Below are positions 41,263 to 51,383 of a stretch of DNA of 64,000 bases, one piece after another. Origin of the DNA: Vibrio sp. J1-1 (GTDB lineage Bacteria; Pseudomonadota; Gammaproteobacteria; Enterobacterales; Vibrionaceae); contig NZ_JAKKCM010000002.1 of assembly GCF_021728395.1 (NCBI RefSeq), positions 372,001 through 436,000 of the forward strand. The letters run 5' to 3'. Positions within the stretch are counted from its first letter, which is position 1, and the number at the start of each line of letters is the position of its first letter. The notes under the pieces are model-generated. The model was given only the letters and a program-made list of their open reading frames with translations. It had not been told where the DNA came from and did not search any database. Position numbers and translations under genes: made by a program.

Positions 41263-42804
41263 ATGGAATATGATTACCCTTCAAATTATAACTTAGTTTC
41301 TATTACAGACCCTTCGAGTTATATCACCTATGCCAGTGCGCATTTTAATGAAGTGGCTGGTTTTGAAGATGGTGAACTGATAGGGAAACCACATAACGTG
41401 GTCCGTCATCCTGATATGCCAAAGCAAGCGTTTAAAGACATGTGGTCTCATCTACAAGCTGGAAAGCACTGGATGGGCATGGTCAAAAACCAGCGGAAAA
41501 ACGGGGGGTATTATTGGGTGAATGCCTTTGCATCACCTATCAAATTCAATGGAGAAACTGTTGAATATCAATCTGTTCGTTTTAAGCCTGAGCGCGCGTA
41601 CGTGAATCGAGCAGAAAAAGCTTATAAGAAGCTTCGAAATAATCGTAAGCCTTTGCAGCTCTACCTCCCACGTACTAGGCTCTGGATGAGATCAGCGTTA
41701 TTCATCGTCCTATCAAGTTTTATTGGTCACTTACTCGTAAACTTGGGTCTAGCTCCATGGCTTGCATTTGGTAGTGTTGCTCTACTGTCTACGTTTGCTA
41801 TTTACCTTCTCACCAGACCATTAGAGAAATTAGCGAAGGAGTCAAGACAAGACTTTGATAATCCATTAATGGAGTATATTTACTGTGGGAAAGTGAATGA
41901 TATCGCTGAAATCGAACTCGGAATGAAAGTGAGAAAACAGTTTGCTAGCGCGTTATTAGGACGAGTTGGGGTGTCTGTAAGAGATTCATGTGATGAAACT
42001 CGAGACAACGCTGATAAAGCGGCAGAAAATAGCTCTCGTGTAACCAACAATTTAAGCGCGCAAAAATCAGAAATAGACTCAGTAGCGACAGCAGTCAATG
42101 AGATGCAAGCTTCCTCTGCGGAGATATCGAATAATGCACATGGTACTGCGGATGCGACACTTAAAGCGCAAAATACAATGACAGATAGCCGCCAGGTGAT
42201 AGATAACGTTAACCGTTCAGTATTAGAGTTAGTTGATGAGTTAGGAGAAATATCTAAAGTTGTCGTGTCGTTAAAGCATCAAACGGACCAAATTGGTACT
42301 GTTGTACAAGTCATCAATGATATTGCTGAACAGACAAACTTACTCGCTCTCAATGCAGCGATAGAAGCAGCAAGAGCTGGAGATAAAGGTCGAGGGTTTG
42401 CAGTCGTTGCGGACGAAGTTAGAACGCTCGCTCAACGGACTCAGATGTCGACTACTGAGATTAAGTCAGCGATTGAAAGTATTCAAAATGGTAGCAACTC
42501 AGCTGTTTCTGCACTGGATAAGGGAAATGAGAAATCTATTAATACAGTGTCATTACTCAATAATGCACTTGATAGTATTCAGCAGCTTGAAACCCTGATA
42601 CAAGATGTCGTCGAACGAAACCAGCAAATTGCAGTTGCGATCGAACAGCAGGTACACGTTACGGACGAGGTTAATGAAAATATTCAGTCACTTAACTTGA
42701 GCTACAACGAATCGTATCAACTAATGCTTGATACGAATGACGTTAATAAGAAAGTTCAAGAATGTACGAATGGGCTATCTCATATGATACAGAAGTTTTC
42801 TTAG
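41263..42804 (+). CDS. Aer-like PAS-domain methyl-accepting chemotaxis receptor
   Basis: The N-terminal PAS domain (residues 1-125) is of the Aer type: [33 protein letters not shown] and [15 protein letters not shown]. It lacks a periplasmic domain. A short two-helix membrane hairpin (about 145-190) is followed by the cytoplasmic signalling coiled coil with the highly conserved tip [34 protein letters not shown]. Aer receptors bind FAD and report redox or energy state to CheA. AAAGGATG precedes the ATG. It follows the adhesin locus but has its own long upstream region. Confidence 0.9.
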   Translation: MEYDYPSNYNLVSITDPSSYITYASAHFNEVAGFEDGELIGKPHNVVRHPDMPKQAFKDMWSHLQAGKHWMGMVKNQRKNGGYYWVNAFASPIKFNGETVEYQSVRFKPERAYVNRAEKAYKKLRNNRKPLQLYLPRTRLWMRSALFIVLSSFIGHLLVNLGLAPWLAFGSVALLSTFAIYLLTRPLEKLAKESRQDFDNPLMEYIYCGKVNDIAEIELGMKVRKQFASALLGRVGVSVRDSCDETRDNADKAAENSSRVTNNLSAQKSEIDSVATAVNEMQASSAEISNNAHGTADATLKAQNTMTDSRQVIDNVNRSVLELVDELGEISKVVVSLKHQTDQIGTVVQVINDIAEQTNLLALNAAIEAARAGDKGRGFAVVADEVRTLAQRTQMSTTEIKSAIESIQNGSNSAVSALDKGNEKSINTVSLLNNALDSIQQLETLIQDVVERNQQIAVAIEQQVHVTDEVNENIQSLNLSYNESYQLMLDTNDVNKKVQECTNGLSHMIQKFS

Positions 42805-43378
42805 CTTCTGGATTACTACGCTAGGTAACCAGTAATAGTTCCGTGGTTCTATCGGTACTATTAATTTAGTTCTACTCATGTAGGTCCTTCAGACCGATAT
42901 TGGATGCCCTCATAGGGTTGATCGCTCAGAAGGACCCTTAAATGTATTGATAATCAACGCTCTTATTTTTGATTATATTGGGGAAAGCTTCCGAGTGACC
43001 TCGTGTAACGGTTGCACGTATGGTTCTCAGGAGAGGAGCACTTGATAATAGGAGTCGCCTTTCCGCCAGCTCCGAGCTGGCAGAACTGTCTGGTGTGACG
43101 AATGTTCAGTTCAATCGCACGCTCTATCTAATAACGTTTTACTATTCAAATGTGAGTGATGTTTCCTCGCCAGATACGCAATGTGATCTGGCGCAGATTA
43201 ACGCTTTTGAAATTGTTGGTTTCATGTATAGTATCTGTGTTTCGCAAACGTCAGCATGCTCCATTCTTAATTCATTTCTTGCCTGTATTTGTGATGCTTA
43301 GACAATAACCCTCATCGATTTTATCGACATAAAAAGCTCGTCTGTTGAGCTCGTTACCGAGTATTTTTGTGAGTAATT
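42805..43378. other. Structured intergenic region, possible group II intron fragment
   Basis: Several inverted repeats occur: GGTCCTTC/GAAGGACC (42883-42890 and 42929-42936) enclosing CCCT/AGGG, and CGCCAGAT/ATCTGGCG (43168-43175 and 43186-43193). Near 43013-43028, GCACGTATGGTTC closely resembles the 3' half of group II intron domain V, but the 5' half is poor and short and no reverse transcriptase is present. I see no credible protein gene here. Confidence 0.35.
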
Positions 43379-44257
43379 ATGCTTAACTCAGAACATAAAG
43401 CGACCATCATTCTTATCGCTACTACCATGATTGCGGCACTTGGTTGGATTTTCTCTAAAGAGACCATACAAGGCTTACCACCTTTTGGCTTTATCGGTTC
43501 GCGATTTACTATCGCAGCGCTTTGTTTGCTGCCTCTGTGTTACCGACCACTTCTGTCAGCGAAGATAAGTGATGTGCTGTCAGCAAGTGGTGTAGGTTTA
43601 CTGTTAGGTAGTGCGGTAATGACGTGGATCTACGCGATTTCGATCAGCGATACGTTAGGAGAGGGTGCGTTCATCATGAGCCTGTCAATGTTGTTTGTTC
43701 CTATTGTTGCTTGGGTTATGTTTCGCCAGAGGCCACAGCGTATATTTTGGATCTCATTGCCAATCGCGGTTATCGGTTTAGCCTTTCTTTCTCTGGCAGA
43801 CGGGTGGCAGCAGTCTGCGAGTCAATTTTGGTTTCTTGGCGCGGCGCTTTTGTTGGCATTACACTTTAATGTAAACAGTAAGTACTCGCAGAAGCTACCA
43901 GTGTTATTGTTGACTTGTTTACAGCTATTCTCTGCGGGCTGTCTTGGTTTAGTGGTTTCCTATTTTATGGAGTCACTTCCTAGCGAAGTAGATACATCAA
44001 TTTGGTGGTGGTTTGCACTCAGTACCTTGCTTGCGACCAGCTTACGCTATGTGATGCAAACCATGGGGCAGAAGTTTGTGCAGGCGGGTAATGCCGCATT
44101 GATTATGATTTTAGAGCCGGTATGGACGGTGGTGTTGAGTATTCTTTGGTATGGTGAAGTATTGACGACCAACAAACTCATTGGCTGTATGCTCATTCTA
44201 TTTTCTCTCGTTATTTATCGAACCGGCGGCAGATTTCGTTTTCCAAAACGTATTTAA
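43379..44257 (+). CDS. EamA-family (DMT) transporter
   Basis: A ten-helix drug/metabolite transporter made of two five-helix EamA repeats: ATTMIAALGWIFSKETIQGLPPFGFIGSRFTIAAL in the first and GNAALIMILEPVWTVVLSILWYGEVLT in the second. The 292-residue length is standard. Substrate unknown. A membrane-protein gene follows in the same orientation after 37 bp, so the two may be co-transcribed. Confidence 0.85.
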   Translation: MLNSEHKATIILIATTMIAALGWIFSKETIQGLPPFGFIGSRFTIAALCLLPLCYRPLLSAKISDVLSASGVGLLLGSAVMTWIYAISISDTLGEGAFIMSLSMLFVPIVAWVMFRQRPQRIFWISLPIAVIGLAFLSLADGWQQSASQFWFLGAALLLALHFNVNSKYSQKLPVLLLTCLQLFSAGCLGLVVSYFMESLPSEVDTSIWWWFALSTLLATSLRYVMQTMGQKFVQAGNAALIMILEPVWTVVLSILWYGEVLTTNKLIGCMLILFSLVIYRTGGRFRFPKRI

Positions 44258-44294
44258 CTTTGGCTTAGTGCATTCGCGGCGAGGGTAATGGCTT

Positions 44295-44840
44295 ATGGCT
44301 GATATCGACCATCAAGAAACGTTAGATTTTTTAGATAAGGTGAGTGTTTGTCTGTATCGAGCGGGTATCAGCCTATTTGCTGTTTCACTTGTCGGTTTTT
44401 CTCTCCTTACTTGGTTCAGCGACTTAGATAGCCACTACCGCAGTGTATTGGTCTTTATTGGAATCGCGGCAGCGTTTTCAGCCGCTAATATTCATGTTTA
44501 CAGTAAGACGGTACGCTTAGCCATAAGTTGGTCGAGCTGGATTGGTTTAGTGCTCATGTTAAGTGATCATGACCTGAGCCGAGTATGGCTGTCGCTAGGG
44601 TTTGTTTTTGTAACGTTCTCAGGCATCGCGCTCAAAGAGTCATACTGCTTCAAAGTTCCAGGATTAAAACTCGTCCCGTTACTTCTCTTTGTCGTTACCT
44701 TTGTGCTTTGCTTTGACCATTTGTTTATTGCTTCCGTCGGGATGTTATTAGCGGGTCTCATCATGGGCTATTTATCAATAGCCAAATGGAGAATGCCACT
44801 GCATTTTGATATCGGTAATAAAGCCAAGTACGAAGTGTAG
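44295..44840 (+). CDS. Integral membrane protein, probably DUF2301 family
   Basis: A 181-residue protein with five to six hydrophobic helices, an acidic N-terminus (MADIDHQETLDFLDK) and the internal motif SGIALKESYCFKVPGLKLVPLL, which fits the DUF2301 membrane family. GAGGG precedes the ATG at a usual distance. Function unknown. It converges on the leucine-degradation operon. Confidence 0.65.
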   Translation: MADIDHQETLDFLDKVSVCLYRAGISLFAVSLVGFSLLTWFSDLDSHYRSVLVFIGIAAAFSAANIHVYSKTVRLAISWSSWIGLVLMLSDHDLSRVWLSLGFVFVTFSGIALKESYCFKVPGLKLVPLLLFVVTFVLCFDHLFIASVGMLLAGLIMGYLSIAKWRMPLHFDIGNKAKYEV

Positions 44841-44868
44841 CCAGAAGATAAACTGCAATTAAGAGCGA

Positions 44869-45771
44869 TTACTCATAGCGATGACGTAACGCCAATGAAA
44901 CCTTCGATGTTGGTTGACGCTGTAACTCATCGCTGATCATCCATCCTGCTTTGGCTAGCAGTTCTAAATCAACGCCAGTTTCAATTCCCAGCCCCTGACA
45001 AAGATAAAGAACATCTTCAGTCGCAACATTACCTGACGCACCATGAGCGTAAGGGCACCCACCGAGACCCGCCACACTACTATCAATGGTATTGATGCCC
45101 ATCATCAGTGCCTGATAAATATTAGCCAGTGCTTGTCCCCACGTATCGTGAAAATGGACGGCTAATTGCTGATGTGGTGCTTTGGCAATGACCGCTTCCA
45201 GCATGTCGCTGACGCGGAGAGGAGTGCCAGTTCCTATCGTGTCACCGAGTGATACCTCATAGCAGCCCATGTTGATGAGACTTTTGGCGACACTTGCCAC
45301 TTGGCTTGGGTGGGTTGCTCCGTCATAAGGACAGTCGATCACGCATGACAGATAGCCTCTTACAGGAACACCGTGTTTAGCCGCTTGTTCCATTACTGGT
45401 TCAAATCGAGTCAGACTTTCTGTAATCGAACAATTAATATTGTGCTGGCAGAATCCTTCCGAAGCGGAAGTAAAAATAGCGACTTGATTAGCGCCAGAAT
45501 CTAACGCGTTCTCAAAGCCTCTTAAGTTTGGGGTAAGTGCAGAGTAAATGACATCTCCACGACGAGTAATTGCCTGCATCACCTCTTTGGAGTCGGCCAT
45601 CTGTGGCACCCACTTGGGTGAAACGAAAGACCCGGCTTCGATATGAGTTAAACCGGTATCTGACAACAAGTTGATCAGTCTGACTTTGGAGTTTGTCGAG
45701 ACGGGTGACTCGTTTTGCAACCCATCTCGTGCACCCACCTCGACGATCTTTACCTTTGAGGGCAGTTTCAT
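44869..45771 (-). CDS. liuE: Hydroxymethylglutaryl-CoA lyase
   Basis: The enzyme cleaves HMG-CoA to acetoacetate and acetyl-CoA, the last step of leucine degradation. Visible are VGARDGLQNE (catalytic), HFHDTWGQALAN (metal-binding His pair) and the signature GLGGCPYAHGASGNVATEDV with the active-site Cys. At 300 residues it is standard. GGAGG precedes the ATG, which overlaps the liuC stop by four bases (ATGA). It is also called mvaB. Last gene of the liu operon; the usual liuD gene upstream is missing. Confidence 0.93.
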   Translation of the reverse strand: MKLPSKVKIVEVGARDGLQNESPVSTNSKVRLINLLSDTGLTHIEAGSFVSPKWVPQMADSKEVMQAITRRGDVIYSALTPNLRGFENALDSGANQVAIFTSASEGFCQHNINCSITESLTRFEPVMEQAAKHGVPVRGYLSCVIDCPYDGATHPSQVASVAKSLINMGCYEVSLGDTIGTGTPLRVSDMLEAVIAKAPHQQLAVHFHDTWGQALANIYQALMMGINTIDSSVAGLGGCPYAHGASGNVATEDVLYLCQGLGIETGVDLELLAKAGWMISDELQRQPTSKVSLALRHRYE

Positions 45772-46613
45772 TTTTCCTCCGGTCTCTTAGTCGGTATCCA
45801 TTTCGGGGGGCGTTTTTCGAGAAATGCTTGTAAGCCATCTTGCCCTTGTGGCGACACACGTATATCGGCAATTAACCTGCTCGTATATTGAATAAGATGA
45901 GAATCGATCGGGTTTTGATGACATTGGTGGCACAGTGTTTTTGCTTGGCGCATAGCATCAGGGCTGTTTACAAGCAGTGTCTCAATCAGCTCATTAAGTG
46001 TACTGTCAATTTCGTTCGCTTCCCTAACTTCATGAACGATACCGAAGCGTTCTGCGTCATCTGACGATATAACTTCACCGCTTAATATGTAGCGGCGAGC
46101 CTGTCGGTTACCCATTGACCGCATGACGTAGGGAGCTATCGTCGCTGGAACCAGTCCCAGTTTTACTTCACTTAAACAAAAATTGGCGCATTTGCTCGCG
46201 ATAGCAATGTCACTACAACAAATTAACCCCAAAGCGCCGCCAAATGCTGAACCTTGAACAACGGCGATGGTTGGTTGTGGGAAAGCGTCCAGAGTCTCCA
46301 TTAAACGTGCTAGGTTTTGCGCATCGATGAGGTTCTCCTTGCGTGTACTGTCTGCCATGGATTTCATCCAATTTAAATCGGCACCAGAAGAAAAATGCTC
46401 ACCGTTACTACGCAGAACTAGACACCGAACGTCGTTTCTCAATGCGAGGTAATCGAGCCGATGTATCAGCAGATCGATCATACAGGCGTCGAAAGCGTTG
46501 TGTTTCTTTGTCCTGTTAAGTGTGATGGTTGCGACGCCATATCGGTCAACTTGCCAAAGCACATTATCTTGCCTTTTAGCGTTTGGAATAATGCTCGGTT
46601 GTAGTTCGTGCAT
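45768..46613 (-). CDS. liuC: Methylglutaconyl-CoA hydratase (enoyl-CoA hydratase family)
   Basis: A crotonase-fold enzyme that in this context hydrates 3-methylglutaconyl-CoA to HMG-CoA. Oxyanion-hole segments are NGEHFSSGADLNWM and VQGSAFGGALGLICCSDIAIA, and the catalytic region SEVKLGLVPATIAPYV is present. AAAGGAAA precedes the ATG. The C-terminus runs straight into liuE with a four-base overlap; in typical liu operons the roughly 2-kb liuD gene comes between. The last few residues (IPTKRPEEK) may therefore reflect a deletion junction. Confidence 0.9.
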   Translation of the reverse strand: MHELQPSIIPNAKRQDNVLWQVDRYGVATITLNRTKKHNAFDACMIDLLIHRLDYLALRNDVRCLVLRSNGEHFSSGADLNWMKSMADSTRKENLIDAQNLARLMETLDAFPQPTIAVVQGSAFGGALGLICCSDIAIASKCANFCLSEVKLGLVPATIAPYVMRSMGNRQARRYILSGEVISSDDAERFGIVHEVREANEIDSTLNELIETLLVNSPDAMRQAKTLCHQCHQNPIDSHLIQYTSRLIADIRVSPQGQDGLQAFLEKRPPKWIPTKRPEEK

Positions 46614-46655
46614 ATGTGTTTCCTTTCGATCTATCCCAAATTTACATTCTGCTTT

Positions 46656-48260
46656 TTACATACGAAAAATACCAAACTCGCTGTCTTGAATTGGTGCGTT
46701 GAGTACGGCATTAAGCGCCTGAGCCAAGACTTGGCGAGTGTCTTTCGGGTCAATAATTCCGTCATCCCACAATCTTGCGCTGGCGTAGTATGGATGTCCC
46801 TGTGTCTCATACAAGTCTATGATCGATTTTCGAAATGTGTGCTCTTCTTGTTCTGACCAGTTTTCACCGTGGCGTTCTTTGATGTCTTTACGAACCTGAG
46901 TTAATACGCCAGCCGCTTGTTCTCCGCCCATTACAGAAATGCGTGCATTTGGCCACATCCACATCATAGTCGGATCATAAGCTCTGCCGCACATGCCGTA
47001 ATTCCCTGCGCCATAAGAGCCCCCGATGATGATGGTAAATTTAGGAACTTCCGCGCACGCAACCGCCATAACCAGCTTAGCACCGTGTTTGGCGATGCCT
47101 TCTTCCTCTACCTTTTTGCCGACCATAAAACCGGTGATATTTTGTAAAAAGAGCAGGGGAGTTTTGCGTTTGGCGCACAGCTCGATAAAGTGCGCGCCTT
47201 TTTGTGAAGAGTCAGAAAATAGAATGCCATTGTTGGCGACAATCCCGATCAAGTGCCCCTCTATTCGTGCAAATCCGCAAACGAGTGTTTTGCCGTACAG
47301 TGCCTTAAACTCATCAAAGTCAGAGTCATCAACAATGCGCGCAATGACTTCTCTTACATCAAACGACAAGCGAAGATTAGCATTGACGATGCCGTACAAT
47401 TCTTCTGCGTTGTATCGGGGAGGTGAGATGGAGTGCTCCGTTTTTCGCACTTTGGGTTGATTCGCGTTGGCAATCGCCTCGCGCGCGAGCATCAACGCAT
47501 GTTCATCGTTCTCTGCATAGTAATCCGCCACTCCTGATTTTCGGCAGTGGACATCGGCGCCACCGAGCTCTTCCCCTGTGACGACTTCTCCAGTCGCGGC
47601 TTTTACCAGAGGTGGTCCAGCGAGAAATATCATGCCTTGCTCTTTAACCATGATGGACACGTCTGCCATGGCGGGTACGTATGCCCCGCCAGCGGTGCAC
47701 AGCCCCATAACCACGGCTATTTGAGGTATGCCTTTGGCTGACATTCGAGCTTGGTTGAAGAAAATACGCCCGAAGTGGTCTTTGTCAGGAAAGACTTCAG
47801 CCTGATGAGGGAGATTGGCACCGCCAGAGTCGACTAAGTAGACGCAGGGAAGGCGACAACGCTGAGCGATCTCTTGCGCTCGCAAGTGTTTTTTTACCGT
47901 TAGAGGGTAGTATGTGCCGCCTTTTACCGAAGGATCATTCGCGATCACCATGCATTGAACGCCATTAATCGTCCCAATTCCAGCTACAACACCAGCGCAT
48001 GGAATGGGCTCATCATATACCTCCCAAGCGGCAAATTGGCCGATTTCAAGAAACTCACTCTCATCGTCGAGTAGTCTAGCTATACGTGCTCGAACGGGGA
48101 GCTTTCCTTTGTTTTTTTGATGTAATATCGCTTTCTCACCTCCACCTTGCTTGATGATTTCGCTGTCAGCGAGCAGCTTGTCCACCAACTTTTCCATTGC
48201 GGCTTTGTTGGAAAGAAACAGCTCTTCAGTTGGCTTGGTTTTACTTTTTATGATGGCCAT
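46656..48260 (-). CDS. liuB: Methylcrotonyl-CoA carboxylase carboxyltransferase (beta) subunit
   Basis: The beta subunit transfers carboxyl from biotin to 3-methylcrotonyl-CoA. Acyl-CoA carboxyltransferase motifs include [88 protein letters not shown] and [17 protein letters not shown]. At 534 residues it has family length. AAGGAAG precedes the ATG. The enzyme needs an alpha (biotin carboxylase plus biotin carrier) partner that is not encoded here. Confidence 0.94.
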   Translation of the reverse strand: MAIIKSKTKPTEELFLSNKAAMEKLVDKLLADSEIIKQGGGEKAILHQKNKGKLPVRARIARLLDDESEFLEIGQFAAWEVYDEPIPCAGVVAGIGTINGVQCMVIANDPSVKGGTYYPLTVKKHLRAQEIAQRCRLPCVYLVDSGGANLPHQAEVFPDKDHFGRIFFNQARMSAKGIPQIAVVMGLCTAGGAYVPAMADVSIMVKEQGMIFLAGPPLVKAATGEVVTGEELGGADVHCRKSGVADYYAENDEHALMLAREAIANANQPKVRKTEHSISPPRYNAEELYGIVNANLRLSFDVREVIARIVDDSDFDEFKALYGKTLVCGFARIEGHLIGIVANNGILFSDSSQKGAHFIELCAKRKTPLLFLQNITGFMVGKKVEEEGIAKHGAKLVMAVACAEVPKFTIIIGGSYGAGNYGMCGRAYDPTMMWMWPNARISVMGGEQAAGVLTQVRKDIKERHGENWSEQEEHTFRKSIIDLYETQGHPYYASARLWDDGIIDPKDTRQVLAQALNAVLNAPIQDSEFGIFRM

Positions 48261-48285
48261 AGAGACTTCCTTTTCAAGCTGGTGA

Positions 48286-49455
48286 TTAACGTGATTCCTC
48301 GAATAGCTCTCGTCCTATTAGCATTCGACGAATTTCAGAGGTACCCGCGCCGATCTCATACAACTTGGCGTCGCGTAGTAGCCGTCCGGTTGCGTATTCA
48401 TTAACGTAGCCATTACCACCAAGCAGTTGAATGGCATCAAGTGAAATTTGAGTTGCGAGCTCAGCGCTGTATAAGATGACACCTGCTGCGTCTTTACGAG
48501 TGCATTCACCCCGGTCACAGGCCGAAGCGACGGTGTAGACATAGGCTTTCGCGGCACTCATACGCGAGTACATGTCGGCAAGCTTACCCTGAACCAATTG
48601 AAACTCACCGATCGATTTACCGAACTGCTTACGTTCGTGAACGTAGGGCACCACGATATCCATACACGCTTGCATGATCCCTAACGGCCCGCCAGCGAGG
48701 ACCACACGCTCATAATCAAGGCCACTCATCAGGACTTCGACACCTCGGTTTATTTCACCGAGAACGTTTTTTTTAGGGACCACACAATTGGTAAATACAA
48801 GCTCGCAAGTGTTGGAGCCGCGCATGCCCAACTTATCAAGCTTCTGTGCGTCACCAAAACCTTCAAACACGCGCTCGATGATAAATGCAGTGATTCCTCT
48901 CGAACCCGCACTAGGATCGGTTTTCGCGTAGACCACCAACACGTCGGCATCCGGACCATTGGTCACCCACATTTTATTGCCGTTAAGCACAAAGTGATCG
49001 CCTTTGTCTTCAGCTTTGAGCTGCATGCTGACCACATCGGAACCGGAGTTTGGTTCACTCATCGCGAGTGCGCCGATATGAGATCCGTCGATTAATTTAG
49101 GTAGATATTGTTTTTGTTGATCTGCGGTGCCATTTCGGAAAATTTGATTAACGCAAAGGTTGGAATGCGCACCATAGCTAAGCCCCACAGAGGCAGAAGC
49201 ACGACTGACTTCCTCCATGGCAATGACATGCGCAAGATAGCCCATTCCTGCACCGCCACATTCTTCGTCTACCGTAACGCCGAGCAATCCCATTTCACCA
49301 AACAGCGGCCATAAATAGTCGGGGAATTGATTATTATGATCGATATGCGCCGCGATCGGAGCAATATGCTCAGTAGCAAAGGCGTTAACATGGTCCCGGA
49401 GCATATCAATGGTTTCGCCGAGACCAAAATTGAGTGGGGTGTAAGCGGATTTCAT
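48286..49455 (-). CDS. liuA: Isovaleryl-CoA dehydrogenase
   Basis: An FAD enzyme that oxidises isovaleryl-CoA to 3-methylcrotonyl-CoA in leucine degradation. Acyl-CoA dehydrogenase signatures are [37 protein letters not shown] and [42 protein letters not shown]. The isovaleryl-type catalytic glutamate position falls in the [12 protein letters not shown] region. AGGGGAA precedes the ATG. First structural gene after liuR, gap 27 bp. Confidence 0.94.
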   Translation of the reverse strand: MKSAYTPLNFGLGETIDMLRDHVNAFATEHIAPIAAHIDHNNQFPDYLWPLFGEMGLLGVTVDEECGGAGMGYLAHVIAMEEVSRASASVGLSYGAHSNLCVNQIFRNGTADQQKQYLPKLIDGSHIGALAMSEPNSGSDVVSMQLKAEDKGDHFVLNGNKMWVTNGPDADVLVVYAKTDPSAGSRGITAFIIERVFEGFGDAQKLDKLGMRGSNTCELVFTNCVVPKKNVLGEINRGVEVLMSGLDYERVVLAGGPLGIMQACMDIVVPYVHERKQFGKSIGEFQLVQGKLADMYSRMSAAKAYVYTVASACDRGECTRKDAAGVILYSAELATQISLDAIQLLGGNGYVNEYATGRLLRDAKLYEIGAGTSEIRRMLIGRELFEESR

Positions 49456-49482
49456 AACATTTCCCCTGTAGCAGGATTAAAG

Positions 49483-49875
49483 TCAGGGATGCGTGGATAT
49501 TTTATTGTGTTTCTGCAACGTCTGTAAGCAACGTTCTTTGGCGGCGTTTAGCTCACCCATCACAACTCCGATGTCATTCATCTGTTGTTGCAACACCGCT
49601 TGTTTTTCTTCGATGATATTGAGCATTTTAAGCAGCTGCTCATCGGTTTGTTGAAGATCATAAAGTTCAAAGAGCTCTCGAATTTCTGCGAGTGAGAAGC
49701 CAAGTCGTTTCCCTCTTAATATTAATTTTAAACGGATTTTGTCTCTGCGCTGATAGACACGCATATTGCCTTTGCGCTCAGGCTCTATCAGGCCGACATC
49801 TTCATAAAACCGTATGCTTCGAGTCGTAATATCGAACTCTTTCGCAAGCTCACTAATTTTGTATTTTTCCATCAC
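49483..49875 (-). CDS. liuR: MerR-family regulator LiuR
   Basis: An N-terminal MerR helix-turn-helix with wing (YKISELAKEFDITTRSIRFYEDVGLIEPERKGNMRVY) is followed by a dimerisation coiled coil with short C-terminus. There is no Cys metal-binding set. Position at the head of the liu genes and 130-residue length identify it as LiuR, regulator of branched-chain amino acid catabolism. GAGG lies about ten bases before the ATG, within one of two CTTACCTC direct repeats (14-bp period) that may also be binding sites. It probably controls the divergent valine genes as well. Confidence 0.9.
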   Translation of the reverse strand: MMEKYKISELAKEFDITTRSIRFYEDVGLIEPERKGNMRVYQRRDKIRLKLILRGKRLGFSLAEIRELFELYDLQQTDEQLLKMLNIIEEKQAVLQQQMNDIGVVMGELNAAKERCLQTLQKHNKISTHP

Positions 49876-49975
49876 ACACTTACCTCAAATTACTTACCTC
49901 GAATAAAAAGAGCTTCTCGAAGTCGGACCCTGTGGTGAAAGGTCGGAGGAAATTTATTCTTTTATCAACTTGTTT

Positions 49976-50022
49976 CTTTACCTCACTGTAAAGGCTAGTG
50001 CTATGCTTACGTAAACGTCAAG
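49976..50022 (+). promoter_or_regulatory. MerR-type promoter and LiuR-like box between the liu and valine operons
   Basis: TTTACC (49977-49982) and TATGCT (50002-50007) are separated by 19 bp, the elongated spacing characteristic of MerR-controlled promoters. The spacer starts with the dyad CTTTAC-N6-GTAAAG (49976-49993). Overlapping the -10 element, CTTACGTAAACGTCAAG (50006-50022) resembles the LiuR motif described for proteobacteria (TTGACGTTTACGTAA on the other strand). The promoter reads toward the thiolase operon. Confidence 0.55.
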
Positions 50023-50142
50023 AAATCACAGTACGAAAGATTTGTCGTTGGATTTGAAACTTAAGCTGGTTTGAAAGTTTTTGATAGCGACTGTGATGGG
50101 AAAAATCGTACGCTGTGATACACCGTTTAAGGATGGGGAATC

Positions 50143-51354
50143 ATGGAAAATGACATCTGGATTGTCAGTGCGAAAAGAACGCCAATCGGACGCTTTCAGG
50201 GAAAACTCCAAACATACTCTGCTCCAGCATTAGGCGCTATCGCGATTAAAAGTGCGCTCCAGCAAGCGGCGCTAACTTCAGTGGATGAGGTGTTTATGGG
50301 CTGCGTGTTGCCGGCCGGCTGCGGTCAGGCACCAGCACGGCAAGCCGCTCTCGAAGCCGAGTTGCCGCTTTCTACTGGCTGCACCACTATCAACAAGGTG
50401 TGTGGCTCCGGGATGAAGAGCGTGATGCTAGCACACGACCTGATTAAAGCAGGCACCATCCGCACCGCTGTCGCTGGTGGTATGGAGAGCATGACTAACG
50501 CACCTTATCTTATGAAAGAGGCGAGAAGTGGCATGCGGATGGGGCATCAGTCAGTTTATGATCATATGTTTCTTGACGGATTAGAGGATGCCTACGAAGG
50601 ACTGTTGATGGGCGTGTATGCTCAGCAAATCGCCGACAGACTTCACTTCAGCCGTGAAAAAATGGACGAGTGGGCAACCATGTCAGCTACGCGTGCTCTA
50701 GACGCGCAAGAGCAAGGGATGTTCGCGGAGGAAATCTCGCCGATAGAAGTTCGTAGTAAGTTGTCGTCTGTACGGTTTGATTATGATGAACACCCGCGTT
50801 CGATTAACTTTGAAAAAATTGCCCGGCTGAAGCCGGCGTTTGATATCCATGGCTCTGTCACGGCCGCTAATTCTAGCGCAATTTCAGATGGCGCAGCCGC
50901 ACTTGTGCTGATGGATGAGGAAACTGCGCAGCATCATCATCTCTCACCACTGGCCATTATAAGAGGCCACACTACGCACGCCAGAGACCCGGCAGAATTT
51001 ACTCTCGCACCTGTTTATGCGATCGAGCAATTGTTATCAAAGCTCGACTGGACGATAGAAGACATCGATCTATGGGAAATTAATGAAGCCTTTGCGGTTG
51101 TCACGCAAATCGCTATCGCTGAACTGGGACTCGAACCTGATAAAGTCAACATTAAAGGTGGGGCGTGTGCACTTGGACATCCTATCGGTGCAAGTGGCGC
51201 ACGGATACTGGTGACGTTGACTCACAGCTTGCGTCAGCTACAGGCATTAGGGGTGGATGGCGATTCAGGCAATAAAAAAGTCATGCGAGGGATTGCCGCA
51301 ATCTGTATCGGTGGTGGAGAAGCAACAGCGATTGGTATCGAGGTACCACTTTAA
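50143..51354 (+). CDS. Acetyl-CoA C-acyltransferase (thiolase)
   Basis: A 403-residue thiolase with catalytic Cys87 in NKVCGSGMKSVM, NEAFAV, the catalytic His in GGACALGHPIGASGAR and the second Cys in AICIGGGEATA. It cleaves 3-ketoacyl-CoA or condenses acetyl-CoA. First gene of the plus-strand operon, with AGGATGGGGA before the ATG. In this setting it probably handles acetoacetyl-CoA or methylacetoacetyl-CoA from leucine and isoleucine breakdown. The exact substrate cannot be fixed from sequence. Confidence 0.92.
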   Translation: MENDIWIVSAKRTPIGRFQGKLQTYSAPALGAIAIKSALQQAALTSVDEVFMGCVLPAGCGQAPARQAALEAELPLSTGCTTINKVCGSGMKSVMLAHDLIKAGTIRTAVAGGMESMTNAPYLMKEARSGMRMGHQSVYDHMFLDGLEDAYEGLLMGVYAQQIADRLHFSREKMDEWATMSATRALDAQEQGMFAEEISPIEVRSKLSSVRFDYDEHPRSINFEKIARLKPAFDIHGSVTAANSSAISDGAAALVLMDEETAQHHHLSPLAIIRGHTTHARDPAEFTLAPVYAIEQLLSKLDWTIEDIDLWEINEAFAVVTQIAIAELGLEPDKVNIKGGACALGHPIGASGARILVTLTHSLRQLQALGVDGDSGNKKVMRGIAAICIGGGEATAIGIEVPL

Positions 51355-51383
51355 TTCCAGCAATGTCAGTAAAGGAGTAGTCA

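Noticed and set aside
43020-43301. 93-codon plus-strand open frame
   Set aside because: Crosses inverted repeats, has no ribosome-binding site and no recognisable protein features.
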